Origin: Pseudomonadota bacterium
Lineage (GTDB): Bacteria > Pseudomonadota > Gammaproteobacteria > Xanthomonadales > Xanthomonadaceae
NCBI GenBank assembly: GCA_019348095.1
Contig: JAHWKC010000038.1
Span: forward strand, 1-12,714
Length of the DNA stretch: 12,714 bases
Direction of reading: 5' to 3'
In this document: piece after piece, positions 1 through 8,009 of the stretch
How the letters are laid out: each line of letters opens with the position of its first letter
Numbering within the stretch: the first letter of the stretch is position 1
Program-made: the position numbers and the translations under genes
Notes under the pieces: model-generated
Told to the model about the DNA's origin: nothing
Seen by the model: only the letters and a program-made list of their open reading frames with translations
The model's database searches: none

Positions 1-1932
1 CTCGTCGGCGATGTTGGCGCCGGCGAAGATGAACTCGTCGTACTGGGCGTCGAGCCAGGCCAGGTTGCCCGAGATCAGCCAGTGCTGCGTCGGCAGCCAC
101 TGGTACTCGACCTCCAGGCCGTTGACCGTGCCCGAGCCGGCATTGGTGAAGTCGCCGAAGAACGCGTCGTTGGTGCCGTCGCCGTTGCTGTCGAAGGATG
201 TGAACACCGACAGCTGGATGTCCTCGTACTTATTGTGGAACGCCGACAGGTTGAGGAACATCGACTGGTCGAGGAAGGCCATCTTGGTGCCGACTTCAAA
301 GCTGTCGACGACCTCGTCGTCGAACGGCTCGGCCGAACGCGGCACCGCGGTCGCCTGCGCGCGGATGTTGTAGCCGCCCGACTTGAACCCGCGCGAGGCG
401 GTGCCGTAGACCATGATGTCGGGGGTGACCTGGTAGTCCAGCGAGACCTTCGGCGAGGTGTTCTTGAAGTTGATGGTCTTGTCGAAATCGGCAACGACCC
501 GGGTCGGCACGGTATAGGTGATATCGCTGTAGCCGCGGTTGAGCACGTCGGCGCGTTTGTCCTCGTCGGTGTAGCGCGCACCCAGGCCCAGCTGCAGGCG
601 GTCGTTGAGCTCGAAGGTCCAGTCGGCGTACAGCGCGACGCTCTCGGTGTACACGGTGCCCTGGGTATCGCCGAACAGGAAGTTGAAGAAGTTGTTGAGC
701 ACCTGGCCGCCGGCCTCGCCGTCGAATGCGTACAGGCCCATCACGCCGCGGGAGCGGCCGCCGGCATCGAAGTTGGCCTGCAGTTCGTGGCTGACCTGCT
801 GGTCGCGGTAGAACGCCTTGACATCGGCGATGGCGACCGGCGTGGTGTCGAAGTCGATGTTGGTCTCGGTATCGGACTCGCGCTTGGCCAGCACGTACTT
901 GAAGCCCCAATCGGCGTTGGCGCGCCAGTTGACCACGGCCGAGGCGCCCTTGATCGAGGTGTCGTTGATGTTGAGCATGCCGTTGCGCACGTCGTAACGG
1001 CTGTCCAGCGGCGGGAAGGCCGGGGTGAAGCGGTTCGGCGCCAGCATCTGTGCGCCGCGCACCCCGGACTGGTCGTCCATCCAGTCGAACGCGAACTGGA
1101 CGTTGAGATCGTCGTTGACATAGGCGCCGAGCTGGGCGCGCAGCGCGAGGATCTCCTTGTCGCTGACCTCCTGGCCGGTAATGACGTTCTCGCCGAAGCC
1201 GTCACGGTTGAGGCTGGCCACCGCGACCCGCGCACGCAGGGCGTCGTTGCCACCGAGCGAGCCGCCGAGCGCACCCTTGACGTCCAGCTGGCCGTAGTTG
1301 CCGACCGTGACCGAGGCGAACCCGTCGGTGCCGGGCGGCAGTCCGCGCGAGATGTACTTGATGGCGCCGCCGATGGTGTTCTTGCCGTACAGCGTGCCCT
1401 GCGGACCGCGCAGCACTTCCACGCGCTCGACGTCGAACACGTCCAGCAGCGCTCCCTGCGGCCGCGCGATGTAGACGTCGTCCAGGTAGATGCCGACGCC
1501 CGGGTCCACGCCCCACAGCGGATCGGACTGACCGACGCCGCGAATGTAGGCGGTGATGGTGCTGCTGGACCCGCGCGCGGCATAGATCGTGAGATTGGGC
1601 ACCTGCGCGTCGAGATCGCTGAGGTCTTCCACCGCGAGCCGGTCGAGCGCATCGGCGGTGAACGCGGTCACCGCGACCGGCACGTCCTGCAGCGTCTCCT
1701 CGCGCTTGCGGGCGGTGACGGTGACGGCCTCCAGCGTCGTACGCGGGGTGGCGGCCCTGTCTTGGGCGGTCGTGTCCTGGGTGGCGGCGCTCTGGTCCGC
1801 GGCGCCCTGCTCGGGGATGTCCTGCGCCCATGCGGTCGGCGCCAGCAGCGCACAGCCGATGGCGAGGCTCAAATAATTGCGGCTGTTGCGGATGCGACCC
1901 TTGCTGCTGCGGCTCTTGTCGATGCGACCCAT
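1..1932 (-). CDS. TonB-dependent outer-membrane receptor (3' end missing)
   Basis: This is an outer-membrane gated channel that imports a bound ligand using TonB-ExbBD energy. The frame is open for 644 codons from ATG at 1932 and runs off the window start, so the last barrel strands are missing; family members are usually 750-850 residues. Residues 1-36 look like a signal peptide (basic start, hydrophobic 20-33, cleavage near AWA/QD). A TonB-box-like LEAVTVTA lies at 67-74, followed by a plug domain at about 76-196 with QDVPVAVTAF, YIRGVGQ, GIYLDDVY, VEVLRGPQGTLYGKN and IGGAI. The rest has the alternating aromatic pattern of beta-barrel strands, with NFKNTSPKVSLDYQ and ASRGFKSGGYN late on. 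A GGGGAGAG ribosome site lies about 8 bases upstream of the start. It is divergent from the GntP permease gene. The ligand cannot be read from sequence; the sequence type is the one common in Xanthomonads and Sphingomonads for sugars, organic molecules or siderophores. Confidence 0.95.
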   Translation of the reverse strand, partial: MGRIDKSRSSKGRIRNSRNYLSLAIGCALLAPTAWAQDIPEQGAADQSAATQDTTAQDRAATPRTTLEAVTVTARKREETLQDVPVAVTAFTADALDRLAVEDLSDLDAQVPNLTIYAARGSSSTITAYIRGVGQSDPLWGVDPGVGIYLDDVYIARPQGALLDVFDVERVEVLRGPQGTLYGKNTIGGAIKYISRGLPPGTDGFASVTVGNYGQLDVKGALGGSLGGNDALRARVAVASLNRDGFGENVITGQEVSDKEILALRAQLGAYVNDDLNVQFAFDWMDDQSGVRGAQMLAPNRFTPAFPPLDSRYDVRNGMLNINDTSIKGASAVVNWRANADWGFKYVLAKRESDTETNIDFDTTPVAIADVKAFYRDQQVSHELQANFDAGGRSRGVMGLYAFDGEAGGQVLNNFFNFLFGDTQGTVYTESVALYADWTFELNDRLQLGLGARYTDEDKRADVLNRGYSDITYTVPTRVVADFDKTINFKNTSPKVSLDYQVTPDIMVYGTASRGFKSGGYNIRAQATAVPRSAEPFDDEVVDSFEVGTKMAFLDQSMFLNLSAFHNKYEDIQLSVFTSFDSNGDGTNDAFFGDFTNAGSGTVNGLEVEYQWLPTQHWLISGNLAWLDAQYDEFIFAGANIADE

Positions 1933-1958
1933 CACGATTGCTCTCCCCGGTACTGATT

Positions 1959-1983
1959 AAGGCACGTTCAAATCGAAGGCACG
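1959..1983. repeat. 8-base direct repeat upstream of the receptor gene
   Basis: AAGGCACG occurs twice, 17 bases apart start to start, 27 and 44 bases upstream of the receptor start codon. The spacing and position would suit a transcription-factor or tandem half-site near a promoter, but an 8-base repeat can arise by chance in 450 bases and no regulator gene is adjacent. Confidence 0.3.
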
Positions 1984-2170
1984 GTATGCGGTGGGGTCCC
2001 CATGGGTGGATCGCCCGCCATGTCGGCAAGACTAGGAGCACGCCCCGGCCAGGGGCAGATGTACCTTCGGACAATGCCCCGGGCGCGCCGGGTTGCCGAC
2101 ACTGCGCCGCATCGACGGCAGATGCCCTCGACGTCGGTCCTTCGACGATGCGTCGACTTTTGCCTTTGCT

Positions 2171-2275
2171 CGTCATTCCCGCGCAAGCGGGAACCCGGTG
2201 GCTTTGATGTTGCAGCACTGCCGGTCGCGCATGGCGAAGCGAAGTCCCTGGGTTCCCGCGTTCGCGGGAATGACG
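2171..2275. repeat. REP doublet (REPIN-like), GTCATTCCCGCG family, copy 1
   Basis: Two 26-base palindromic units at 2171-2196 and 2250-2275 face each other. They begin and end with CGTCATTCCCGCG / CGCGGGAATGACG and differ at two positions in the centre when one is inverted. Each can form its own small hairpin (TCCCGC/GCGGGA), and together they can pair as a long stem around a 53-base spacer. This architecture is that of REP doublets (REPINs), non-autonomous elements mobilised by RAYT (TnpA-REP) proteins; no RAYT gene lies in this window. The spacer begins CCGGTGGCTTTG and ends AAGTCCCTGG, resembling the copy at 10669-10780. Confidence 0.85.
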
Positions 2276-2379
2276 ACTAGAAGGTCGCGCGGGTCGGAAG
2301 AGGCCCGCTCCGACGATGTGGTCTACGAACTGGTTTTCGAACGCTGGTCTTACGAAACGCTGTTTCACCGAGGACTTTG

Positions 2380-3783
2380 ATGGCATTCCTGATCGTGCTG
2401 GCCGCGCTGGCCTTCCTGATGTTCGTCGCCTACCGCGGCTACAGCGTGATCCTGTTCGCGCCGGTCGCCGCTTTGGGCGCGGTGCTGCTGACCGATCCGT
2501 CGCTGGTCGCGCCGATGTTCACCGGCCTGTTCATGGACAAGATGGTCGGCTTCCTCAAACTGTATTTTCCGGTATTCCTGCTCGGCGCTATCTTCGGCAA
2601 GCTCATCGAGCTGTCGGGTTTCTCCAAGTCCATCGTCGCGGCCACCATCAGGCTGTTCGGCGCCCAGCGCGCGATGCTGTCGATCGTCGCGGTATGCGCG
2701 CTGCTGACCTATGGCGGCGTGTCGCTGTTCGTGGTGGTGTTCGCGGTGTACCCGTTCGCCGCCGAACTATTCCGTCAAAGTGATATTCCCAAGCGGCTGA
2801 TCCCCGGCACCATCGCGCTGGGCGCGTTCACCTTCACCATGGACGCGCTGCCGGGTACGCCGCAGATCCAGAACATCATCCCGGCGCCGTTCTTCGGCAC
2901 CGACTCGTGGGCCGCGCCGGTGCTGGGCACGATCGGCGGCGTGTTCATCCTGGTCCTCGGCATGACCTACCTGGAGTCGCGCCGGCGCAAGGCCGCGGCC
3001 GCCGGCGAAGGCTACGGCGACCCGGCCACCCTGCTCAACGAACCGGCCGCGTTCACCGGCGGCGCGCTGGCGCACCCACTGGTCGCAGTCCTGCCGCTGG
3101 TGCTGGTCGGCGTGTCCAACAAGCTGTTCACCGACTGGATCCCGCGACTCTACGGCGCGACCCACGCGTTCCAGCCGGCGGTGATCGGCGATCCCGCGCC
3201 GGTGGTGCAGGAGGTCTCGCGGGTGGCCGCGATCTGGGCGGTGCAGGGTGCGCTGCTGGTCGGCATCCTCACGGTGCTGGCATTCGCGTGGAAGCCAGTG
3301 ATGACGCAGTTCGCCGAGGGCACCAAAACCGCGATCGGCGGTGCGCTGCTCGCGGCGATGAACACCGCTTCGGAGTACGGGTTTGGGGCGGTCATCGCGG
3401 CGCTGCCGGGCTTCCTGATCGTCGCCAATGCGCTCGGCGCAATTCCCGACCCGCTGATCAACGAGGCGGTCACGGTGACCGCACTGGCCGGCATCACCGG
3501 CTCGGCGTCGGGCGGCATGAGCATCGCCCTGGCCGCGATGGCCGAAACCTTCATCGTCAACGCCAATGCCGCCGGGATACCGATGGAGGTGCTGCACCGG
3601 GTCGCCTCGATGGCCTCTGGCGGCATGGACACCCTGCCCCACAACGGCGCGGTGATCACCCTGCTCGCGGTGACCGGCCTGACCCACCGCCAGGCTTACA
3701 AGGACATCTTCGCTATCACGATCATCAAGACCATGGCGGTGTTCGTGATCATCGGGGTGTTCTACGCGTTCGGCGTGGTGTGA
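2380..3783 (+). CDS. GntP-family permease
   Basis: This is a 467-residue polytopic inner-membrane transporter of the gluconate:H+ symporter (GntP) superfamily, expected to import a small hydroxy- or keto-acid with protons. Hydrophobic segments run throughout from residue 2 to 467, with a charged loop at about 199-225. Conserved-looking stretches are YFPVFLLGAIFGKL (62-75), the polar re-entrant-like TMDALPGTPQIQN (153-165), TGSASGGMSIAL (373-384) and ASGGMDTLPHNGAVITLL (412-429). The last resembles GntP members annotated as D-beta-hydroxybutyrate permeases, but gluconate or another acid is equally possible. I chose ATG at 2380 because AGGA lies 5 bases upstream; a TTG one codon earlier is less likely. 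It is divergent from the TonB-dependent receptor, suggesting a shared substrate route. The GGDEF gene starts 80 bases downstream on the same strand. Confidence 0.92.
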   Translation: MAFLIVLAALAFLMFVAYRGYSVILFAPVAALGAVLLTDPSLVAPMFTGLFMDKMVGFLKLYFPVFLLGAIFGKLIELSGFSKSIVAATIRLFGAQRAMLSIVAVCALLTYGGVSLFVVVFAVYPFAAELFRQSDIPKRLIPGTIALGAFTFTMDALPGTPQIQNIIPAPFFGTDSWAAPVLGTIGGVFILVLGMTYLESRRRKAAAAGEGYGDPATLLNEPAAFTGGALAHPLVAVLPLVLVGVSNKLFTDWIPRLYGATHAFQPAVIGDPAPVVQEVSRVAAIWAVQGALLVGILTVLAFAWKPVMTQFAEGTKTAIGGALLAAMNTASEYGFGAVIAALPGFLIVANALGAIPDPLINEAVTVTALAGITGSASGGMSIALAAMAETFIVNANAAGIPMEVLHRVASMASGGMDTLPHNGAVITLLAVTGLTHRQAYKDIFAITIIKTMAVFVIIGVFYAFGVV

Positions 3784-3863
3784 CCGTCGCACGCATCGCT
3801 TGGCAAGCCGCGCCTGACCGGTACACACTCGCCGCAACGAAGGGGCGTCGGCGGGGATAGCGG

Positions 3864-6800
3864 GTGTTGCAACATCGTGTGTTCGCGATCCTGGCTGCGT
3901 GCCTGTTGTACTGGACTCCCGTTGGGGCCGCGGCGCAACGGTCGCCCGGCCAGGCTTTCCTGAGCCTGGAGCGCTACACCCCCGAGGAGGGGCTGTCGCA
4001 ATACGCGATCACCGCGCTGGCCGAGGACGAGCACGGGCTGTTGTGGATCGGCACCCAGGAAGGGCTGAACCGCTACGACGGCCACCGTTTCGTGGTGTTG
4101 CGAAACACCCCTGCGGGCGAGGCGCCGGAACTGGCCAGCAGCAGCATCGACGCGCTCGCGGTCGACGGCCATTCGCGGCTGTGGGTGGGCACCAATGATG
4201 CCGGACTGCAGATCATCGATCTGCGCACCCGGGCATCGGTTCGGTTGGGCACGGCCGATGGCCTGGACCATCCAACGGTCCGCTCGATCCTGATCGACCC
4301 GGCCGGTGGCGCCTGGCTGGGGACCGCCAGCGGGATCGGGCGGGTGGATGCGGATCTCGCCGCCGTGCAGCCGCTGGGCGCCAGCGCGCCGGTGGTGGCG
4401 ATGGCGTTCTCGGCAGACCTGGAAGGCCACGCGCTGGACCAGGATTGCCGCCTCTGGCGGCTCTCGCCAACACGCATGCATCCGCAACCGGCCGCGGTGC
4501 CCGAGGGTGCCTCGTGCGTGGCGATGCAGCCGGCCGGTGACGGCTTCTGGCTCGCCACCGCAACGCGCGGGCTGTACCGGGTCGACGGCGATGGCCAACG
4601 CGTCGCCCACCGGCCGGCCGGGTGGCTGCGCCGCTCGAGCGCGGAACTGTCGGCGCTGATGCAGCGCCCCGACGGCCGCTGGCTGCTGGGCTACGCCGAC
4701 GGTGCGGTATTGCAGGCACCCGCCGACTGGAGCGCTGCGCCCACGCGCATCGCCTTCGACCAGCCGATCGACAGCGCGATCACCGGCTTCCATCAGTACC
4801 GCTCCGGGGTGTTGTGGATCGGCAGCAGCACCAGCGGCCTGTTCCGTGTGCGTGCCTTGTCCTCGACGATCCGCCGCGACCTGGTCGATGAGGCGGCGAT
4901 CGCCACCTGGCCCAGCGACAGCGTGCGCAGCATCCTGCGCGACGGGACCCGGCTGCTGGTCGGGACCGACGCTGGCCTGGTCATCCGCGACGGCGCCGAC
5001 GCGGATTGGCGCCCGATCGGGGCGATCGGCGCGACCTCGGTCCGCGCGATCGCACCGGCCCGGCGCGGCGGCTGGTGGGTCGGTAGCCATCGCGGTCTGT
5101 GGCATCTCGGCGCCAACGGCCGGGCCCGCGCGGTCGACGGCCTGCCCCATCCGCACGTCACTGCCCTGCTGGTCGAAGCCGGCGCCGGAGGCGAGCAGGT
5201 CTGGATCGCCACCCGCGGCGGTCTGGCGCGGATGCGCAACGGGGTGATCGACAACGGCATTCTCGACAGCGACGCGGTGCCGTCGGAGCTGCGGGACCAG
5301 TTTCTCACCAGTCTGATGCGCGACCGGAACGGGCGTCTGTGGATCGGCAGCAACGAGCGCGGCGTCTACCGGATCGAGCCCGATGGCGGCGTGCAGCATC
5401 TGGGCACCCACAACGGGCGCCTGCCGCACGACTCAGTCTGGTCGCTGCATGCCGACGAGCAGGCAGTGTGGCTGGGCACGTTCGGCGGCCTGCTGCGGTT
5501 GGACCCGGCCAGCGACACCGTCGAGGCGATCACCGAGCGCGACGGGCTGTCCAACAACGTGATCTACCGGATCGAGCCGGACGCGCTGGGCCGCCTGTGG
5601 CTGAGCACCAACCTCGGCATCAGCGTGCTCGATCCGCGCAGCGGCATCATCCAGACCCTGGGCCGCGGCGACGGGCTGTTCAACCTGGAATACAACAGCG
5701 GCGCCAGCTTCCTCGGCCCCGACGGCCTGCTGTACCTGGGCGGCACCGACGGGCTGGACATCCTCGACCCCGCGCAGCTCTCGCCGAGCAGCCCGCCGGC
5801 CACGCCGATGGTCACCGGCCTGCGCGTGCTCGGCCGGCAGGGGCCGGTCGCCGACGCCGGGCCTGCGCCCACCCCGGGCGTGCTCTACGCCTATCGTCTC
5901 GAACTGGGCCACCGCGACCGCGTGTTCCAGCTCGACATGGTCGCGGTGGACTTCACCGCGCCCGATGCCGCGCGCCTGCGCTACCGCGTGGCCGGCATCT
6001 ACGATGACTGGGTGCACCCGCGCGATGCCGAGACCACCGTGGTGCTGAGCTACCTGCCGCCGGGCGACTATCCCATCGAGGTGCAGGCGGCCGGGCGCGA
6101 TGGCCGTTTCGGGCCGAGCCGCCGGCTGCTGCTGGTGATGCAGCCGCCGCCGTGGCGCCACCCGCTGGCCTATGCCGGTTACGCGCTGTTGCTGCTCGCC
6201 CTGCTGGCGTGGTTGGTCCGGCGCATGCGCGCCAAGGCGCGCGAGAAGCACCTGCAGATCGAGCGGCTCAACCGGACCGTCGCGGAGCGCACCGCCGCGC
6301 TGAAGCAGGCCAATCACCTGCTGTCGCGGACCAATGCGCAGCTGGAGAGCGCCACGCGCATCGACCCGCTGACCCGGGTCTCCAACCGCCGCGACCTGCA
6401 CGAGTGGCTCGAGCGCGAGTGCCCGCAACTGATCGGCGAGCTTGCCGCTCCCGGTGCCGCGCTGCGCTGCATGTTGTTCTGCGTCATCGATCTGGACGAC
6501 TTCAAGCGGATCAACGACAACCACGGCCACCAGGTCGGCGACCAGGTGCTGGTGGAAGTCGCGCGCCGGCTGCGCCAGGTCTGCCGCGAGCGCGACATCC
6601 TGGTGCGCTGGGGCGGCGAGGAGTTCCTGCTGCTGGTGCGCGATGCCCACATGGAGGATGCCGCGAGACTGGCCGAACGGGTCCGTCGCGCGATCGCCGA
6701 GGTACCGGTGACGCTGGCCAGCGGCCAGGCACTGGCGGTCACCGGCTCGGTCGGGCTGGCGCCGTGGCCGCTGGCGCCGCAATGGCCGTTGCTGGGCGAC

Positions 6801-7010
6801 TGGCAGCAGAGCGTGAGCCTGGCCGATCGGGCGCTCTACGCCGCCAAGTCAGCCGGCAAGAACGCCTGGGTCGGCGTGGTGCCCGGCGCCGAGGTCGACC
6901 GCGCCTGCCTGCAGACGCTACTGGCTGGCGCCGAGCCGGATTCGCTGCCTCCCGGCTCCATCGCGGTGCTGCACTCCACGCCCGTGCGCCCACCGTTCAG
7001 ACGCGGGTGA
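3864..7010 (+). CDS. Two-propeller sensor diguanylate cyclase (Reg_prop - Y_Y_Y - TM - GGEEF)
   Basis: This 1048-residue membrane protein probably senses a periplasmic ligand and makes cyclic di-GMP in the cytoplasm. Residues 1-24 form a signal peptide (hydrophobic core, cleavage near GAAA/QR). From about 40 to 630 there are some 13 blade motifs of the LWIGTxxGLxRxD kind, first at 59-73, as in Reg_prop double beta-propellers. A Y_Y_Y-type domain follows (about 684-762), then one membrane helix (about 768-786), a basic coiled-coil linker (787-833) and a GGDEF domain from D834. The active-site GGEEF is at 917-921, the metal/substrate motif DLDDFKRIND at 876-885, and the inhibitory I-site RERD at 908-911, so the cyclase looks active and feedback-controlled. 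There is no histidine kinase or EAL domain. GTG at 3864 was chosen because it begins the signal peptide and GGGGA lies 7 bases upstream. Confidence 0.94.
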   Translation: MLQHRVFAILAACLLYWTPVGAAAQRSPGQAFLSLERYTPEEGLSQYAITALAEDEHGLLWIGTQEGLNRYDGHRFVVLRNTPAGEAPELASSSIDALAVDGHSRLWVGTNDAGLQIIDLRTRASVRLGTADGLDHPTVRSILIDPAGGAWLGTASGIGRVDADLAAVQPLGASAPVVAMAFSADLEGHALDQDCRLWRLSPTRMHPQPAAVPEGASCVAMQPAGDGFWLATATRGLYRVDGDGQRVAHRPAGWLRRSSAELSALMQRPDGRWLLGYADGAVLQAPADWSAAPTRIAFDQPIDSAITGFHQYRSGVLWIGSSTSGLFRVRALSSTIRRDLVDEAAIATWPSDSVRSILRDGTRLLVGTDAGLVIRDGADADWRPIGAIGATSVRAIAPARRGGWWVGSHRGLWHLGANGRARAVDGLPHPHVTALLVEAGAGGEQVWIATRGGLARMRNGVIDNGILDSDAVPSELRDQFLTSLMRDRNGRLWIGSNERGVYRIEPDGGVQHLGTHNGRLPHDSVWSLHADEQAVWLGTFGGLLRLDPASDTVEAITERDGLSNNVIYRIEPDALGRLWLSTNLGISVLDPRSGIIQTLGRGDGLFNLEYNSGASFLGPDGLLYLGGTDGLDILDPAQLSPSSPPATPMVTGLRVLGRQGPVADAGPAPTPGVLYAYRLELGHRDRVFQLDMVAVDFTAPDAARLRYRVAGIYDDWVHPRDAETTVVLSYLPPGDYPIEVQAAGRDGRFGPSRRLLLVMQPPPWRHPLAYAGYALLLLALLAWLVRRMRAKAREKHLQIERLNRTVAERTAALKQANHLLSRTNAQLESATRIDPLTRVSNRRDLHEWLERECPQLIGELAAPGAALRCMLFCVIDLDDFKRINDNHGHQVGDQVLVEVARRLRQVCRERDILVRWGGEEFLLLVRDAHMEDAARLAERVRRAIAEVPVTLASGQALAVTGSVGLAPWPLAPQWPLLGDWQQSVSLADRALYAAKSAGKNAWVGVVPGAEVDRACLQTLLAGAEPDSLPPGSIAVLHSTPVRPPFRRG

Positions 7011-7017
7011 CGACATC

Positions 7018-7093
7018 TGTAGGAGCGGCTTCAGCCGCGAACAACAATCGTATGCCCATGCAGGGACCGATCGCGGCTGAAGCCGCTCCTACA
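7018..7093. repeat. REP doublet (REPIN-like), GTAG family, copy 1
   Basis: A perfect 23-base inverted repeat, TGTAGGAGCGGCTTCAGCCG..., occupies 7018-7040 and 7071-7093 around a 30-base spacer. Each arm also forms its own GCGGCT/AGCCGC hairpin. GTAG-headed palindromes of this kind are typical dispersed REPs in Stenotrophomonas, Xanthomonas and Pseudomonas. It starts 8 bases after the GGDEF stop and ends 29 bases before the end of the convergent amidase gene, so transcripts from both sides would carry it. It may act as a bidirectional terminator or 3'-end stabiliser, although neither side has a strong T-run. Confidence 0.88.
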
Positions 7094-7122
7094 AAAGCAA
7101 AGGCCCGCGGACGCGGGGCGGC

Positions 7123-7932
7123 TCAGGCAAGCGTGAACCTGTCGCCATCGAGCATCGCCGGGAAGCGCTCGCGATACGCGGCGAGCTCGGCGCCGAGCAA
7201 CGTGGTGGTGCTGACCACCTCCATGTCCTGGCACTCGCTGATCGGGTGGCCGAGATAATCGATCACCGCGCTGTCGCCGGAATAGTGGATGCCGTTGCCG
7301 TCCTCGCCCACGCGGTTGAGGCCGGCCACAAAGCACAGGTTCTCCATGGCCCGCGCGCGCAGCAGCGTCTTCCAGGCATGGTCGCGGGCGGACGGCCAGT
7401 TGGCGACGTAGATCAACAGGTCATAGTCGAGCCCGCCGGCGCGCTCCACATCGAAGCGGTTGCGTGAGTACACCGGGAAGCGCAGGTCGTAGCAGACCAG
7501 CGGACAGATGCGCCAGCCCTTCCACGCCACGGTGAGCCGCTCGCGACCGGCGGCGTAGCGCTCGTGCTCGCGGGCATAGCGGAACAGGTGACGCTTGTCG
7601 TACATCTGCAGCCCGCCGTCGGGCGTGGCGAAGATCAGTCGGTTGTAGACGCCCTCGCCCTCGCGGATCTGCACGCTGCCGGTCAACGCGGCGCCGATCT
7701 TCGCGGCCTGCTCGCGCATCCAGGCCACGCTCGGGCCGTCGACGGTCTCGGCGTCCCCGATCGCATCGTTGGAAAAACCGCTGGTGAAGGTCTCCGGCAG
7801 GATCACCAGGTCGGTGGTGTCGTGCAGCGGTGCGATCAGGTCGCCGTAGTACTCGCGGTTACCGGCCGGGTCGTGCCAGATGGTGGCGCCCTGGATGAGG
7901 GAGATGCGCAGGTTGGTCATGACGGCGTCCAT
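7123..7932 (-). CDS. yafV: Omega-amidase (nitrilase superfamily, YafV-like)
   Basis: This 269-residue cytoplasmic amidohydrolase is expected to hydrolyse alpha-ketoglutaramate (or alpha-ketosuccinamate) to 2-oxoglutarate and ammonia. The nitrilase catalytic triad is visible: E47 in LPETFTSGF, K113 in YDKRHLF and C147 in LVCYDLRFP. Other stretches (VYNRLIF, YVANWP, NRVGEDGNGIHYSGDS) also match the E. coli YafV/Nit2 type as I recall it. Two ATG codons are possible. I chose the first (7932) because AGGAAG lies 6 bases upstream of it (7939-7944); the second (7920) lacks such a site. The gene follows ybdL on the same strand with 161 bases between, most of them REP sequence. Glutamine-dependent transaminases produce exactly the substrate of this enzyme, so the pair makes the upstream transamination effectively irreversible. 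Confidence 0.93.
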   Translation of the reverse strand: MDAVMTNLRISLIQGATIWHDPAGNREYYGDLIAPLHDTTDLVILPETFTSGFSNDAIGDAETVDGPSVAWMREQAAKIGAALTGSVQIREGEGVYNRLIFATPDGGLQMYDKRHLFRYAREHERYAAGRERLTVAWKGWRICPLVCYDLRFPVYSRNRFDVERAGGLDYDLLIYVANWPSARDHAWKTLLRARAMENLCFVAGLNRVGEDGNGIHYSGDSAVIDYLGHPISECQDMEVVSTTTLLGAELAAYRERFPAMLDGDRFTLA

Positions 7933-7938
7933 TAGCGG

Positions 7939-7944
7939 CTTCCT
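7939..7944 (-). promoter_or_regulatory. Ribosome-binding site deciding the amidase start
   Basis: On the minus strand AGGAAG lies 6 bases before ATG at 7932 and supports this start over the internal ATG at 7920. It sits only 6 bases from the REP palindrome at 7951-7973, and the segment CGGCTTCCT that contains it (plus-strand reading, 7936-7944) recurs at 8000-8008 next to the following REP. Confidence 0.6.
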
Positions 7945-7950
7945 GAATTT

Positions 7951-7973
7951 TGTAGGAGCGGCTTTAGCCGCGA
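7951..7973. repeat. Single GTAG-family REP
   Basis: This is one 23-base TGTAGGAGCGGCTTTAGCCG... palindrome without an opposing partner of its own. It differs by one base (T for C in the loop) from the neighbouring copies. It lies 18 bases upstream of the amidase start codon, so in a transcript from ybdL, or from any promoter further upstream, it would form a hairpin in the leader next to the ribosome site. Confidence 0.85.
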
Positions 7974-8009
7974 GCTTTTTCGGATAATCGATACTGATCC
8001 GGCTTCCTT

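Larger units (their letters stand above)
1933..2379. other. Divergent intergenic region
   Basis: These 447 bases separate the receptor gene (leftward) from the permease gene (rightward) and must hold both promoters. I see no convincing -35/-10 pair for either. Near the receptor start an 8-base direct repeat AAGGCACG occurs at 1959-1966 and 1976-1983. A REP doublet fills 2171-2275. Near the permease, GTCGGA (2293-2298) and TCCGAC (2309-2314) could pair as a weak hairpin. Short frames on both strands here have no family features, and I do not call them genes. Confidence 0.7.

Noticed and set aside
82..1956. Long plus-strand open frame (624 codons) opposite the receptor gene
   Set aside because: It is low-complexity, rich in V, A, R and H, and exactly antisense to a frame with a signal peptide and clear TonB plug motifs. 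High-GC genes commonly leave such open antisense frames.
1202..2386. Minus-strand frame of 394 codons covering the receptor start and the intergenic REP doublet
   Set aside because: It reads through the REP palindromes and out of frame through the receptor N-terminus. Text such as SRHSRERGNPG is the translated REP, not a protein.
3762..5429. Minus-strand open frame of 555 codons under the GGDEF sensor gene
   Set aside because: Its composition is typical of a GC-rich shadow frame (Q, R, A, P, D rich, no motif), while the plus strand encodes regular propeller blades.
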